Shown one piece after another: positions 22,341 through 32,092 of a stretch of 64,000 bases of DNA. The stretch's first letter is position 1, and each line of letters opens with the position of its first letter. Below the pieces are notes generated by a model that was not told the DNA's origin, made no database searches, and saw only the letters and a list, made by a program, of their open reading frames with translations. Both the position numbers and the translations under genes were made by a program. Source of the DNA: Acholoe squamosa (Eukaryota > Annelida > Polychaeta > Phyllodocida > Polynoidae); the NCBI GenBank assembly GCA_949317995.1, contig OX439044.1, positions 49,308,166 to 49,372,165 on the forward strand, in the 5' to 3' direction.

Positions 22341-25104
22341 ATGCCCCCAGGGCATCGCGTCTGCCGCGCGTATGGATTCTGAAGTAGTTGCAGCAGGTGC
22401 GGCCTGACGCGTAAGTTCCCGCACATCACTCTCCCAGCATGGGAGAGGCTGTCTGCTTCAAGCAGATGTTTAAGACTTCAATACTTATACAGTGAAATGT
22501 CTGGCATAGCCTATACCTCTATAGATTACAATTTAGTGAGGCATGCCCCGAGGGCATCACCCACATTACAAATGCCCCTGGGGCATAGCCTATACTTCTA
22601 TAGACTACAATCTAGAGAGGCATGCCCCGGGGGAATCACCCAAATCACAAATGCCCCTGGGGCATAGCCTATACTTCTATAGATTACAATTTAGTGAGGC
22701 ATGCCCCGAGGGCATTGCCCACGTCACAAATGCCCCTGGGGCATAGCCTATACTTCTATCCACTACAATCTAGTGAGGCATGACCTGGGGGAATCACACA
22801 CTCCACAAATGCCCCTGGGGCATAGCCTATACTTCTATAGACGACAATCTGCATGCTGCCGTTATTTCTAACCTACAGATATAAAAGATGCACTGTTGGG
22901 AGTCTCACAGGTATAGTAGGTTGGACAATGCCCCGAGGGCATCCATAATATGGACGATGCCCCCAGGGCATACAGTGATAGGCCTACTAGATGTTTAGGA
23001 AGTTTGACCATGCCCCTAGGTCATCCATGGTATGGCTGATGCCCCAGGGGCATATCCCTACACTCATATAGAAATAGAATGTTAGGAAGCTTGACGATGC
23101 CCCCAGGGCATTCATGATATGGATCCTAAATTATTATCTGTGAAATCAATGATGTCTAACATTTTGTGAAAATTAGCTAAAAATCGGAACACAGGATAAC
23201 ATTACTCACCTAAACTTTGACACCCCATATTATAGTGCCAAAAGTAAGTTAGGGCATATAACAACTTAATTTCCACTGGCTGTGGGACCTAAAAATCTAT
23301 GAAAATCTATTGGAATTTTCCATGACCATATGACTATTTTGTGGCATCATACAATGAAAATGCTTGGTATTACCCCTATGCAAGTAAATGCCCCATTTTA
23401 CCACATTCTGTATCAAATTCAAGTCATTAGGCCTATGTCAGTATTCACCATAACAGCATGCCCCAGGGGCATCAGTGGGGAAATCAATGCCCCCAGGGCA
23501 TCGGATAATGATCCCCTACCTCTTTAGGTTGGAGATGACAGTGGCATGCCCCATGGGCATCAGTGGGGGACATCGATGCCCCCAGGGCAGCAGATCATGA
23601 TCGCCTACCTCTTTAGATTAGAAACGATTCAAAGTGGCTTGCCCCAGGGGCATCAGTGGAGCCATCATGATTAATACCCCTGAGGCATTCCCTACATCTG
23701 TAAGCTACAAATGACTATGACCTTGGGACATTGTCCTACCTCCCCTGTATGTAATGATACCTATACATGCCCCTGGGGCATCATTCTTACCTCAATGCCC
23801 TGGGGTTTTTTCCTACCTCCTCTGTATGTAAGGCTACCTATAAATTGTCATATCTCCTCCGCATGTTAGGCTGTCTATATACAGGCCCTGGGGGCATGGT
23901 CTCTACTACGGATGCCCTGGGGGCATTGTTTAATGTCCTGCATATAAAAGACTTTATATACATACCCTGGGGGCATAATCCATACAATGCCTACCCTGGG
24001 GGTATTATATATACCATGGGTGCCCTGGGGGCATAGACCAACCTTCTTAACCTGTCCGTGTATGCCTTGGGGGCATCACCCACACCACGGATGCCCCCAG
24101 GGCATTGTATGACTCCGCATAAGCAGGCCCTGGGGCATTGTCCTCACCTTGCATGCCCTAGGGGCATTGCAAAAGCCACCGATGCCCCTGGGCATCACCT
24201 GGGAGTGGTCATTATTTATCAACAGGAGGGCATGGTGGGTTTGGGGTGGGGTTGTAAAACTTTTGACCCCTCTTGATCGATCAAAGAGTGGCATAAAAAT
24301 TGTTCATGCATCTGGCATGGGGGAGCACAAAATATTGACCTCCGCTGAGGGGGGGCGTAAAAAACATTCACATGTTTAGATGAAAACTCGTCTCTCTCAC
24401 TTCCTATATGTCCTATAGTAACCATATGCATACACCACAATTCACTTGGTACCACTTATATAGCATGGCCCAAAAAAGATATATCGGTACCTCTTTTGAC
24501 AGATTTTGTACCCAAAGGATCCAGGAGTCTTCCTGCAGCCAATTTGGGAATGTTGGCATGTAGCCTATGGGAACTTTATGGTTTTGCCCCCTGTGCCACA
24601 ATTCAATTCAATTCAATTTTATTCACACATTTGGGGCAAAGGAGTACCAGTGACATGCCCCGGGGGCATCAGTGGGGGCCATCAATATCCCCAGGTTAGA
24701 GACGACAATGCCATAATCAATGCCCCTGGAGCATCCCCTACACCTGCAGGTTACAAATGATTATGCCCTGGGGGCATTATTCTAACCTTACTGCCCTGGG
24801 GGCATTGTCCTACCTCTTCTGTATTTAGGAATCTGGAATCTAGGTCAGCAGACGATCTTGTTTACTGTTGAATCGAGGACTAATCTATCCTATCAGCTGA
24901 TAAATATACACTGTATTTGCTTAGGTATACACTAGATGAACACAGTTCTACATGTATTTAATCATGTAAAGTGTCACAATATGATAATATACTTCAAAAT
25001 AAACGAACTATGTTGTCAAGGTGGCAGGATGCAGTGCTGACACAGCACAGCAAAGCAGGGACTGCTGTCACGCGTGGAGCAGCGTGTGAATGCCCCGGGG
25101 GCAT
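22341..25104. promoter_or_regulatory. Array of about 38 palindromes fitting the AP-2 (TFAP2) site TGCCCYNRGGGCA
   Basis: Copies (full or with one or two changes) begin near 22341, 22543, 22572, 22622, 22651, 22701, 22730, 22780, 22809, 22928, 22957, 23010, 23039, 23096, 23458, 23487, 23546, 23576, 23639, 23767, 23795 and 23883, then in clusters to 24195, and again at 24655-24805 and 25090. Nearly all centres are Y-N-R (for example CCA, CTG, CGA, TGG), as in the known in-vitro AP-2 consensus. Binding in this organism is inference. C-to-T and G-to-A decay of a palindrome would also give Y-N-R centres. Confidence 0.5.
22541..22856 (+). repeat. 79-bp tandem repeat, 4 units, each with two palindromes
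   Basis: Units begin near 22543, 22622, 22701 and 22780. Each has ATGCCCCGAGGGCAT or a variant, 14 bp of spacer, ATGCCCCTGGGGCAT, then AGCCTATACTTCTATAGA and a CTACAATCTAG-type segment. The second palindrome of each unit is better preserved than the first (GGGAAT variants in units 2 and 4). Confidence 0.85.
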
Positions 25105-25538
25105 AGTCCGGGTCGAGAAGTTGCGTCCTGCAACTCAATATGTCTGGCCATTAATGGATAGGTGAGTTAACTATTTGTTGTGATATTTGTGGCCATTGTG
25201 TGCAGTATAACAATAGTTATTTTGGGTTCAAACTGTTCATCAATGGGAAGGCATATGGCAGCCATCTTTGATTGGGTGAATGTTTGCTTGCAGGTATAGT
25301 CAGTACTGACTGTACAATATTAGTCATATTTACTAACTAAATGTTGCTCAGCAAAAAAATGATAGTCATCTGACTAAGGACTATTTCAATAGATTAAAGG
25401 CATGACTATATATGTTGACTATATGACTAACTTAAGTTAGTCACAGGTTACTATAGAGGGATTGCCAAAAATCGCACTATTATTTGACTATCTTAACTTA
25501 GTCACTACCGACTAAGATATTAGACTCTATTTTTATCA

Positions 25539-26766
25539 GTGTACCTAAACCATCTTATAAAAGGGGGAAAAGCCACCATGCATCTCTTGGCTTTGAAGGG
25601 TACAATGCTACATATAGGACCACCTGATATTTCCGAAATAAAAGTTTTGTATAACATGATGTAGAGATAGATCTTTAAAAGTCACTATTCTTGTTGTATA
25701 CTTCCTGATTAGCGTTTGGGTATCGATGGTAATAGAAATACTTTCTTGTAGTAGATTACAGAGAAGTAATATACATAATACACCCTTTCCCCATACCTAT
25801 AGATTCATTTGGGACCCTTTCCACTGGCCATGGAAAATTGATTGTATGAGTCCGCCTGCAGTTCTTGAATAGTCTACCCACTGGGTATCACTTGGGTTGT
25901 AACGAACAAAATCATAAACTGTCTCACATGCCATCTTCCATTGGTGAAAGAGGGACCATAGTTGATCATCCTCGAAATCTCATTGTAAGCATAAGCCATG
26001 AGTGTTCCTTAAATACCACGGTGGGCTGTGTTATAGTTTATCAGATCTATAAACCTTTTCCCCAATGTGGTCATGCTATGCATACATTTACCTTGTAACC
26101 TTATTAAATACAGAAATTGCCTGATGAACATAAATGACATGCAATTTCATGATACCAGTCAAGCACTACAGAACATGTCTGTGTAGGCCTACAGTGATTG
26201 CATGGTGAGACCTAGTACAGTGATGTCTTGGAATGTATATGAGAATTTGCTATAGCATGACAACCACTCTCTGCTTGCATGACATCAGGTTGCTTATTCA
26301 TGGTATCCCATAAGTGTAGAGCTTAGTATGTCAGATCCTGTTTGAATTGGCTTGTCTCTGCAACGACATCGACAATGGTTTTATTAGTTTACCACTCACG
26401 GGTCAATGCTTTAATACTCAAATTTATATGATGTGCTTGGGGAGTGCCAAGTCCCCAGCAGGAAGCTGAAGGCATAATACAGCTCATCATTATAATTCAA
26501 TTCTTATTATAATCAACAACCTCAGAATCCACTGTTGCTAGAAAATATCGCCTTCCCTACGATTGGTCCTTATGTGGTAATCTTTTGGTGACTCTGAAAC
26601 ACTTGCAGCATGTAATGATTTTTGTGCCAAATAAAAATCTTCTTCAACTCAGCTCATACAGGCCTACTTTCTAGAGCAGTCAAAGCACTGGAAGAACTAA
26701 TTAATATAGGCTTGCATTGGCTAGAGTATTAGTGTCCCTCATGATGATTTGAAGGGGTCTTTTTTT
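25539..26766. other. No gene recognised
   Basis: AT-rich DNA between the palindrome-array element and the host repeat invaded by the Ngaro-like element. No exon or TIR element was recognised. Confidence 0.45.
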
Positions 26767-26837
26767 CAGTCCTGCTGAAACAGCCTGCAGAGGAACCGAC
26801 CCCTTAAGATAGTTCTAAGACTAGGGTTCCATACATT

Positions 26838-27001
26838 GGCGGGCATGAAACATGGCCTGGTAATCGACTGCCAGCGCGGGAACATTTGGTTTGTTACCCG
26901 GTGCCTCATGAATATTAATTAGTCACATGGTATGTATGTTTCCCCGCCAATTTTCCTTTGTTAGGCACAGGTTTCCAAAGTGGCTGGACGTTTTCTTTGT
27001 C
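26838..27001 (+). repeat. Ngaro split repeat A1 (5' end)
   Basis: 164 bp, beginning GGCGGGCATGAAACATGG and ending GGACGTTTTCTTTGTC; appears identical to A2 at 32366-32529. It should contain the promoter and start of the genomic transcript. It contains ATG codons in frame with gag (26980), but the better gag start lies just after it. Confidence 0.9.
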
Positions 27002-27042
27002 GCTCCTCAGGAGTCCTTCTGTATACCCGGAATTACGTTAAA

Positions 27043-28149
27043 ATGGGCAAGAAGGATGAGTGTAAGAAGCCAAGAGGCTCTGGCAAGAGTGATAAGAAAA
27101 AGGGCAAGTCATCGTCAGAAGAAAAGGCTGTTAAAAAGGCCATGAAGAAATGGCGCAGGGAGGCCGACTCTCGCCTAGACGCCATGGACGGGAAAATGGA
27201 CAAATTAGTCACCCTGTTTGAAAAGGGGCATAGCAAGCCTGCACATGCACTTGGATTACCCCAGCCTACCCAGAACCCTGTGCAATCAAGTCAGCACAGA
27301 GTATTCGGTGTCCCTCACCAACCTGCGGCTTTCTCTGCCGGTCTAACCGGCACCGCCATGGCCGCCCACACGGTGCCTTTGTATACAGCACCCCCTCATG
27401 CTCTGGGTGCTACAGACGATGCTACAGTGCATCTCGCCAACTTTATGAAAGCCACTATCAACAAGTCGGGTAAGCAGAACCCCATGTTCCCCCATTTTCA
27501 CATTACTCGGGGTGATAAAATGGAAGCGACTGCATTAGGTGAACTTGAATTTCCTGAATTTGTGTTGGGTCTACTCAAGGTGTATAACGCGGCAACCACG
27601 CACCCCACTCACAAGCCCCATGTGTTGAATCATTTGGCCGATGTGGCAGAAGACGCCATTAACTATGACTGGCATGACGTTCGCGCATGGAGTGAGAATA
27701 CCCTTGCTGATATATCATCTGTTCAGAACCCCCTGACTTGGGATTCCTCCGTCCAGATACGTATAAACAGGTCGGAAAAGTCTAAGAAGGGTCAGTGGAT
27801 GGACCCCCACGAGAATGCCATACGTAGTGCTCATGCTGCAGCGTCGTCATCGTCCGGTTCTGCAGGTCAGGCCAATGATACCTTCGGCCGTAAGGGAGAT
27901 GTATGTGATCTTCCCAATGATGTTAAGATCGCTAAACCCGACGCCCCATGCAAGGACTTTAATGCTGGCAAGTGTGATCATAAGAGACACCATACTGAAG
28001 GCATGTACCGCCGCCTACATCTATGCACATGGTGTTTGATGAATATGTGTAAAGCTAACAGGCATGGTGAATTTGAGTGCAACTATCTCGCCGGCCGGAA
28101 GAGGGGTAAGCAGTCAAAAAACGCCCCACGTCCAGCCACCGGGCAGTAG
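27043..28149 (+). CDS. Ngaro Gag-like protein
   Basis: Structural protein of the element, expected to bind RNA and package the transcript. The frame is also open to an ATG at 26980 inside A1, but ATG 27043 has a better context (AAAATGG) and leaves the repeat non-coding. It encodes about 368 residues. The N-terminus is extremely basic (KKDECKKPRGSGKSDKKKGK), followed by a short possible coiled-coil stretch (SRLDAMDGKMDKLVTLFEKG), a central globular region, and a C-terminal Cys/His cluster (CKDFNAGKCDHKRHH, then LCTWC and FEC). That cluster resembles the zinc-knuckle region of Ngaro Gag proteins. The stop codon (28147-28149) lies inside a stem-loop of the frameshift signal, and the last 11-12 codons overlap pol in the -1 frame. 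Confidence 0.8.
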   Translation: MGKKDECKKPRGSGKSDKKKGKSSSEEKAVKKAMKKWRREADSRLDAMDGKMDKLVTLFEKGHSKPAHALGLPQPTQNPVQSSQHRVFGVPHQPAAFSAGLTGTAMAAHTVPLYTAPPHALGATDDATVHLANFMKATINKSGKQNPMFPHFHITRGDKMEATALGELEFPEFVLGLLKVYNAATTHPTHKPHVLNHLADVAEDAINYDWHDVRAWSENTLADISSVQNPLTWDSSVQIRINRSEKSKKGQWMDPHENAIRSAHAAASSSSGSAGQANDTFGRKGDVCDLPNDVKIAKPDAPCKDFNAGKCDHKRHHTEGMYRRLHLCTWCLMNMCKANRHGEFECNYLAGRKRGKQSKNAPRPATGQ

Positions 28150-28159
28150 GTGGTTGGAC
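28116..28159 (+). promoter_or_regulatory. -1 programmed ribosomal frameshift signal, gag to pol
   Basis: The heptamer A AAA AAC (28116-28122) is in register with gag codons TCA AAA AAC. After 7 nt, GTCCAGCCACC (28130-28140) pairs with GGTGGTTGGAC (28149-28159) to give an 11-bp stem (one G-U) with an 8-nt loop. The pol frame is open from 28110, so a -1 slip at the heptamer continues into pol at CGC (28122). Slippery heptamer, spacer length and stem match the canonical retroviral design. Function is inferred, not shown. Confidence 0.8.
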
Positions 28160-31049
28160 AAGGCAGGATCCCTCGGATTCTATTTCTACCGAGCACACCG
28201 ACGACGAGGACCCTCACCACACAGCCACCAACGCCACTACTGGTACCTGGAGGGTGTGTCACGATGAACAGTTGCTTAGCACCTATAGTGACAATGATAG
28301 CAGCCATAGCAGCACTAATGATGGTCCTAAAGTTCGTTTTGATCCATTGGTTCAAATATGCCCGGTAAATGAATCCGGTCTGGATTTTGCTAATATTCAA
28401 TCTGCAATTATTCAGCCTGATGGTACTGTCGTGAATGAGTCTGTCTTATGTTCGGATGTCAGCGCAGTTAGTAATGACGTGGCACTAGACATGAGTAACC
28501 TCTCTCTCAATGGTACTGACGTTGAAATTGCTTGTGATGCCAATCCTGATATATATGTAAGAGTGTGCCCTCCTAGTATCTGTGCCACTGCTTATTTTGT
28601 AGATGAGGTTGCAATCACTAATGCCGGTGCAGGCGATGATGACGCTATCAGCCTTCACGCCACGCCCCTTTCGGATGAGATTTCGACCATCCTCACTGCT
28701 GGTGAGGACGGCCGGCTCACAAGTGTGGGGTTGGGCCAAAGCCATGATGGTTCCATCATTAGCCCTGACGCCGACCAACAAATTGATGGTATTCATGTTC
28801 TCACCAGCACCCCTGTCAAATCTGTGGCGTTGGTGGATTATGACATATCACCTGATCCCGGCTTTCCTTGGGCAGATCAGTCTGCAATAGCCCAAATGGC
28901 ATGTGCCGCTAAAGTTGCACGTATATTACGTAGCACTAACCCTGATCCCCCATGGATGTTTGGTGATCACCAAAACAATAATGTTTATGACATGGGTCAT
29001 CCTAGCTGTAATACAGATGAAGGATTAGCCTCAAGCATACATGTAACCCCACAGGGCTCTCCCATGTACGACAGTTGTATGGGTAATGTTATAAGTGGTA
29101 CATCCTGTAGTAGCTCTGACTGTAATGTACGGCCTAACGGTGGTGACTGTAATGTAGGCACATATGAAAAAAGTAATATGTCCAGCAGTCTGAGTGTTGA
29201 CCATAATAATGTCTCCTCACCCACCCCCGGCCTCCACATTCGTGATAGCAATGCCCTTGGCACCCATGAGGATGGTTTCATGTCTGTGATTGCTGGTAAT
29301 ATGCATCACCCCAGCACAGTCAGCAATCACAACACTGCTACGCACCCCAGTTGCAATAACACCGGTACACATGATCTCCCTCATGCTGATCCCCTTGGTC
29401 ATGCCTCACTGCACACCCGCCCACCGGATTGTCCTACCGGGATCAACAACCAGGACGCATCAAATACAGTAGCACTGCAGATTGGACCGTGGGAGTATAG
29501 GCCGATATTGGACACAATATGGCCTCACCCCACCCTGGAGGCTACCCAAAAGGCCCAGGAGGAGATGGCAATATACCACACCATACGGTCGACCGGTGTC
29601 CCCAACTACCTTCAGGCACGAATACCGCTACGATCGAACATGAACATTGAACAGTGGCGTTGCAAGTTGAAGGATTACTATGATAATCAGATAGTGGAAT
29701 TTCTGCAGTTTGGTTGGCCATGCTCCTATACCGGAGACCGACCCCCTCTCTCCTCCAGTGAGAACCATAAATCTGCTATTGATTTTGCCCATCACATTGA
29801 CAAATTCATAGATGAGGAACTCGAGGCTGGTACTATTCTTGGCCCCTTTAGTGCTCCCCCCTTCACACCTTGGACCCAGGCCAGCCCACTGTGCACTGTT
29901 AAAAAGAAATTCTCAGATAAACGCCGCATAATAGTGGATCTTAGCCATCCTGAAGGTCGCTCTGTGAATGATGGTATTCTCAAGAACTTTGTCCAGGGTG
30001 AATATATGAAATATAAGTTGCCCTCGATTACAGACCTCCTCGATCTGGTGAGAATGGAGGGCCCTGGATGCTACATATGGTCATGTGACCTCGAGAAGGC
30101 ATACAGACAACTGCTGACATGCCCACTGGACCTTCCCCTAGCAGGAATACGTCATGGAGGCATGTTCTACCAAGATCGTTCTCCATCCTTTGGAAATCGA
30201 GCATCCAGTACACACATGCAGAGAGTCTCTCTCGCTGTCACATATTTAATGAAGAAAGAAATGGCTTCAGTCCTGGCGTATATAGATGACTTCGCGTCCG
30301 TGAGTGCCGCTAAGTTTGAAGCGGAAAAGACATTATTAAGGTTTGAGGCTCTCACCAACATATTGGGCTTGCGCCTTGCCCCGAATAAAACTGTTCGCCC
30401 GACCACACGTATTATATGGCTGGGATACCAGGTCGACACAGACAACATGACCGTCAGGATTCCCCCCATGAAAATCCATGAGGTACTTGCTGAAATCAAC
30501 GAGTGGGACAGCAAAAAGTGGGTTACAAAGCGTACAATACAACAGATGACAGGCAAGCTCCTGTACATTGCCACTGCCATACCGCCGGCGAGGAGGTTCT
30601 TGGCCAGGGTTCTCGCCTTGGCACGCCAGGCCAATCAGATGAATCCCGTCCCTATATCACTGGAGAGTCGTAAAGACCTTAACTGGTTCCGTCAATACGC
30701 CCTACAGTGCACTGGTGTGCATATGATACCGGGACTCCGACCGACATGGAGGATAGAGGTGGATTCATGTATGGTGGGCGGCGGAGGATTCAGCCCCACC
30801 CATTACTATGGGGTGGGATACCCAAAATGCTTCAGCCTTGACCACCACATCACTCTGTTGGAGGCCAAAAATGCGGTCATTGCTCTCAAACATCTGTGCC
30901 CCCCCCATCCACAGGGTTACCAAATAGACATCATCTGTGACAACACCGGGGCGGTGTCCTCATTGTCGACCGGCAAAACGTCTGAACCAATACTGGCCTC
31001 CTGCACTAGAGAGGTATGGTTGTGGGAGCGAAGCATGACCTTAGAGTGA
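28122..31049 (+). CDS. Ngaro Pol: reverse transcriptase and RNase H (3' end frameshifted)
   Basis: The frame is open from 28110 and is best read as a Gag-Pol product made by -1 frameshifting; there is no strong ATG near its start. The first roughly 400 codons are Ser/Asn/Asp-rich and low-complexity. The reverse transcriptase follows: FGWPCSYTGDRPP, SPLCTVKKK, RRIIVDLSHPEGRSVND, the WSCDLEKAYRQL catalytic block, SFGNRAS, and the YIDD active site (30279-30290), then the connection LGYQVD and Q.MTGKL. RNase H shows its acidic residues in VDSCMVGGGGF, LLEAKNAV and CDNTGAV. The order and motifs match DIRS/Ngaro RT-RH. The frame then runs into an out-of-place stop at 31047-31049 before the last RNase H motif, which continues in another frame. 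Confidence 0.85.
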   Translation, partial: RPTSSHRAVGGWTRQDPSDSISTEHTDDEDPHHTATNATTGTWRVCHDEQLLSTYSDNDSSHSSTNDGPKVRFDPLVQICPVNESGLDFANIQSAIIQPDGTVVNESVLCSDVSAVSNDVALDMSNLSLNGTDVEIACDANPDIYVRVCPPSICATAYFVDEVAITNAGAGDDDAISLHATPLSDEISTILTAGEDGRLTSVGLGQSHDGSIISPDADQQIDGIHVLTSTPVKSVALVDYDISPDPGFPWADQSAIAQMACAAKVARILRSTNPDPPWMFGDHQNNNVYDMGHPSCNTDEGLASSIHVTPQGSPMYDSCMGNVISGTSCSSSDCNVRPNGGDCNVGTYEKSNMSSSLSVDHNNVSSPTPGLHIRDSNALGTHEDGFMSVIAGNMHHPSTVSNHNTATHPSCNNTGTHDLPHADPLGHASLHTRPPDCPTGINNQDASNTVALQIGPWEYRPILDTIWPHPTLEATQKAQEEMAIYHTIRSTGVPNYLQARIPLRSNMNIEQWRCKLKDYYDNQIVEFLQFGWPCSYTGDRPPLSSSENHKSAIDFAHHIDKFIDEELEAGTILGPFSAPPFTPWTQASPLCTVKKKFSDKRRIIVDLSHPEGRSVNDGILKNFVQGEYMKYKLPSITDLLDLVRMEGPGCYIWSCDLEKAYRQLLTCPLDLPLAGIRHGGMFYQDRSPSFGNRASSTHMQRVSLAVTYLMKKEMASVLAYIDDFASVSAAKFEAEKTLLRFEALTNILGLRLAPNKTVRPTTRIIWLGYQVDTDNMTVRIPPMKIHEVLAEINEWDSKKWVTKRTIQQMTGKLLYIATAIPPARRFLARVLALARQANQMNPVPISLESRKDLNWFRQYALQCTGVHMIPGLRPTWRIEVDSCMVGGGGFSPTHYYGVGYPKCFSLDHHITLLEAKNAVIALKHLCPPHPQGYQIDIICDNTGAVSSLSTGKTSEPILASCTREVWLWERSMTLE

Positions 31050-31213
31050 CGGTGACCCATGCCCCCGGTGTGACCATGGAGCTGGCTGATGCACTATCGA
31101 GGAGAGTGCTTGGAGTGGGATACAGGGTTGCCGCGGAAAAACTCCTTAAGGGCCGAAACCTTGTTGAAATTGAACCAGACTTGACAAAACCCACATTTTC
31201 TGATGGCCTTTGA
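31010..31213 (+). pseudogene. Displaced C-terminal part of RNase H
   Basis: This frame, open from 31010, carries VTHAPGVTMELADALSRR, the conserved final RNase H block (H-x-PG ... AD-LSR), in the -1 frame relative to the main pol frame. The break falls at about 31017-31025, where no canonical slippery heptamer is present, so a one-base deletion or sequencing error is more likely than programmed frameshifting. The frame's stop (31211-31213) overlaps the recombinase start codon (31203). Confidence 0.75.
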
Positions 31214-32092
31214 ACTTTCTTCTATTGTAGATTGGAGCCCGTATCCTATTTACCACCAAATGTTGGACACCAGGAAGAAAGCGGTGACGGGGGCGACCAT
31301 GAAGAATAAAGAAAGGCAATATGCGGAGTTTTATGCCTTCTGTTTATGTTACGGGGTGTCAGTTCTTGCCCCTACCATTGAAGATGTGTGTGTTTATGTT
31401 CAAACCGTCGCCAACAAGTATAAGTCCCCCCAAACGGTCAGTAATGTGGTCTCTGGGGCCCGCCACCTGGTACTTACACTAGGAGGGTGTGACGCAGCAT
31501 TTGATGCGCGTATGGTTAAGGATACATTGGCTGGTGTGCGCAAGGGATCCACTCATATCCCGCGCCCTGCACCCCCTGTGACTCCCACCATGCTGATGGC
31601 TATATGTGACTACCTGGCCACGCTTTGTTGAGGGCGGATGTGAGAGAGGTGGCTGGGGGGCTGATAGTGGTGGTAAGGAGTTCAAAAACCACAACTGGGA
31701 AGTCCCCACCTGTCCCTCTGCCAATACAAGCACTTCCGCTGGGAGCCCGTCACTGTCCTGTTAAGGCATACAAAACTATGACGATGCTTGTCCCAGCTCA
31801 CCCCCACGCTCCGGCATTTACATGGGCCGACACGGGGAAAGTAGTAGAGTCAGCGACCCTGCAAGATTTACTGAAAGAGGCTCTATTTAAGACTGGACAC
31901 AAAGATGCAGCAGGATATAGTATCCATGGCCTAAGACGGGGTGCATCTCTGGCGGCCAATCAAGGCGGGGCAAGCGAGGCGGATCTTAGATACCAAGGGA
32001 TGTGGAAGTCGGGATCAGTATACTCATATGTACCTAAGAATATCACATCTACAGTCCCCAACGCCATGGCTGCGAGCTTTGGATTCAAATGA
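31203..32092 (+). pseudogene. Ngaro tyrosine recombinase, interrupted
   Basis: Would join circular cDNA to chromosomal targets. It starts at ATG 31203, overlapping the end of the RNase H frame by 11 nt. The N-terminal half (31203-31631) resembles a recombinase SAM-like domain and ends prematurely at YLATLC. The C-terminal half continues in another frame (about 31628-32092) with DVREV, SKTTTGK, HGLRRGAS (box II His and Arg) and GSVYSYV with the candidate nucleophilic Tyr. The block expected between the halves, including the box I arginine, is missing, which suggests a deletion of very roughly 100 bp plus a frameshift. The last codons lie inside repeat B1. Confidence 0.75.

Larger units (their letters stand above)
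22095..25538. mobile_element. 3.4-kb inverted-repeat element carrying a palindrome array
   Basis: Both ends share, in inverted orientation, TGATAA followed by an A-rich stretch and AGTC(A/G)GTAGTGACTA, then about 100-200 bp rich in TAGTC/GACTA words. Further in, a 42-bp inverted pair lies at 22314-22355 and 25090-25131 (41 of 42 by eye). The interior is filled with ATGCCC-N3-GGGCAT palindromes. No transposase is present, so the element is non-autonomous. The superfamily is not recognised and the exact termini and target duplication are uncertain. Confidence 0.6.

Noticed and set aside
22341..24805. CRISPR-like array impression (regular repeats with spacers)
   Set aside because: The repeats are short palindromes with variable centres in a eukaryotic transposon, spacer lengths are about 14 bp, and there are no cas genes.
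22205..25165. Two outward-reading frames sharing the peptide CPGGIVRVEKLRPA
   Set aside because: The shared peptide is encoded entirely by the 42-bp inverted repeat; DNA identity alone explains it.
26980..27042. Gag start at the upstream ATG inside repeat A1
   Set aside because: It is in frame, but it would also be a spurious start in A2, and the ATG at 27043 has better context and begins the typical basic Gag N-terminus.
31010..31049. Second programmed frameshift between RT and the RNase H tail
   Set aside because: The overlap lacks a canonical slippery heptamer, and this domain is normally encoded in one frame; a one-base deletion is simpler.
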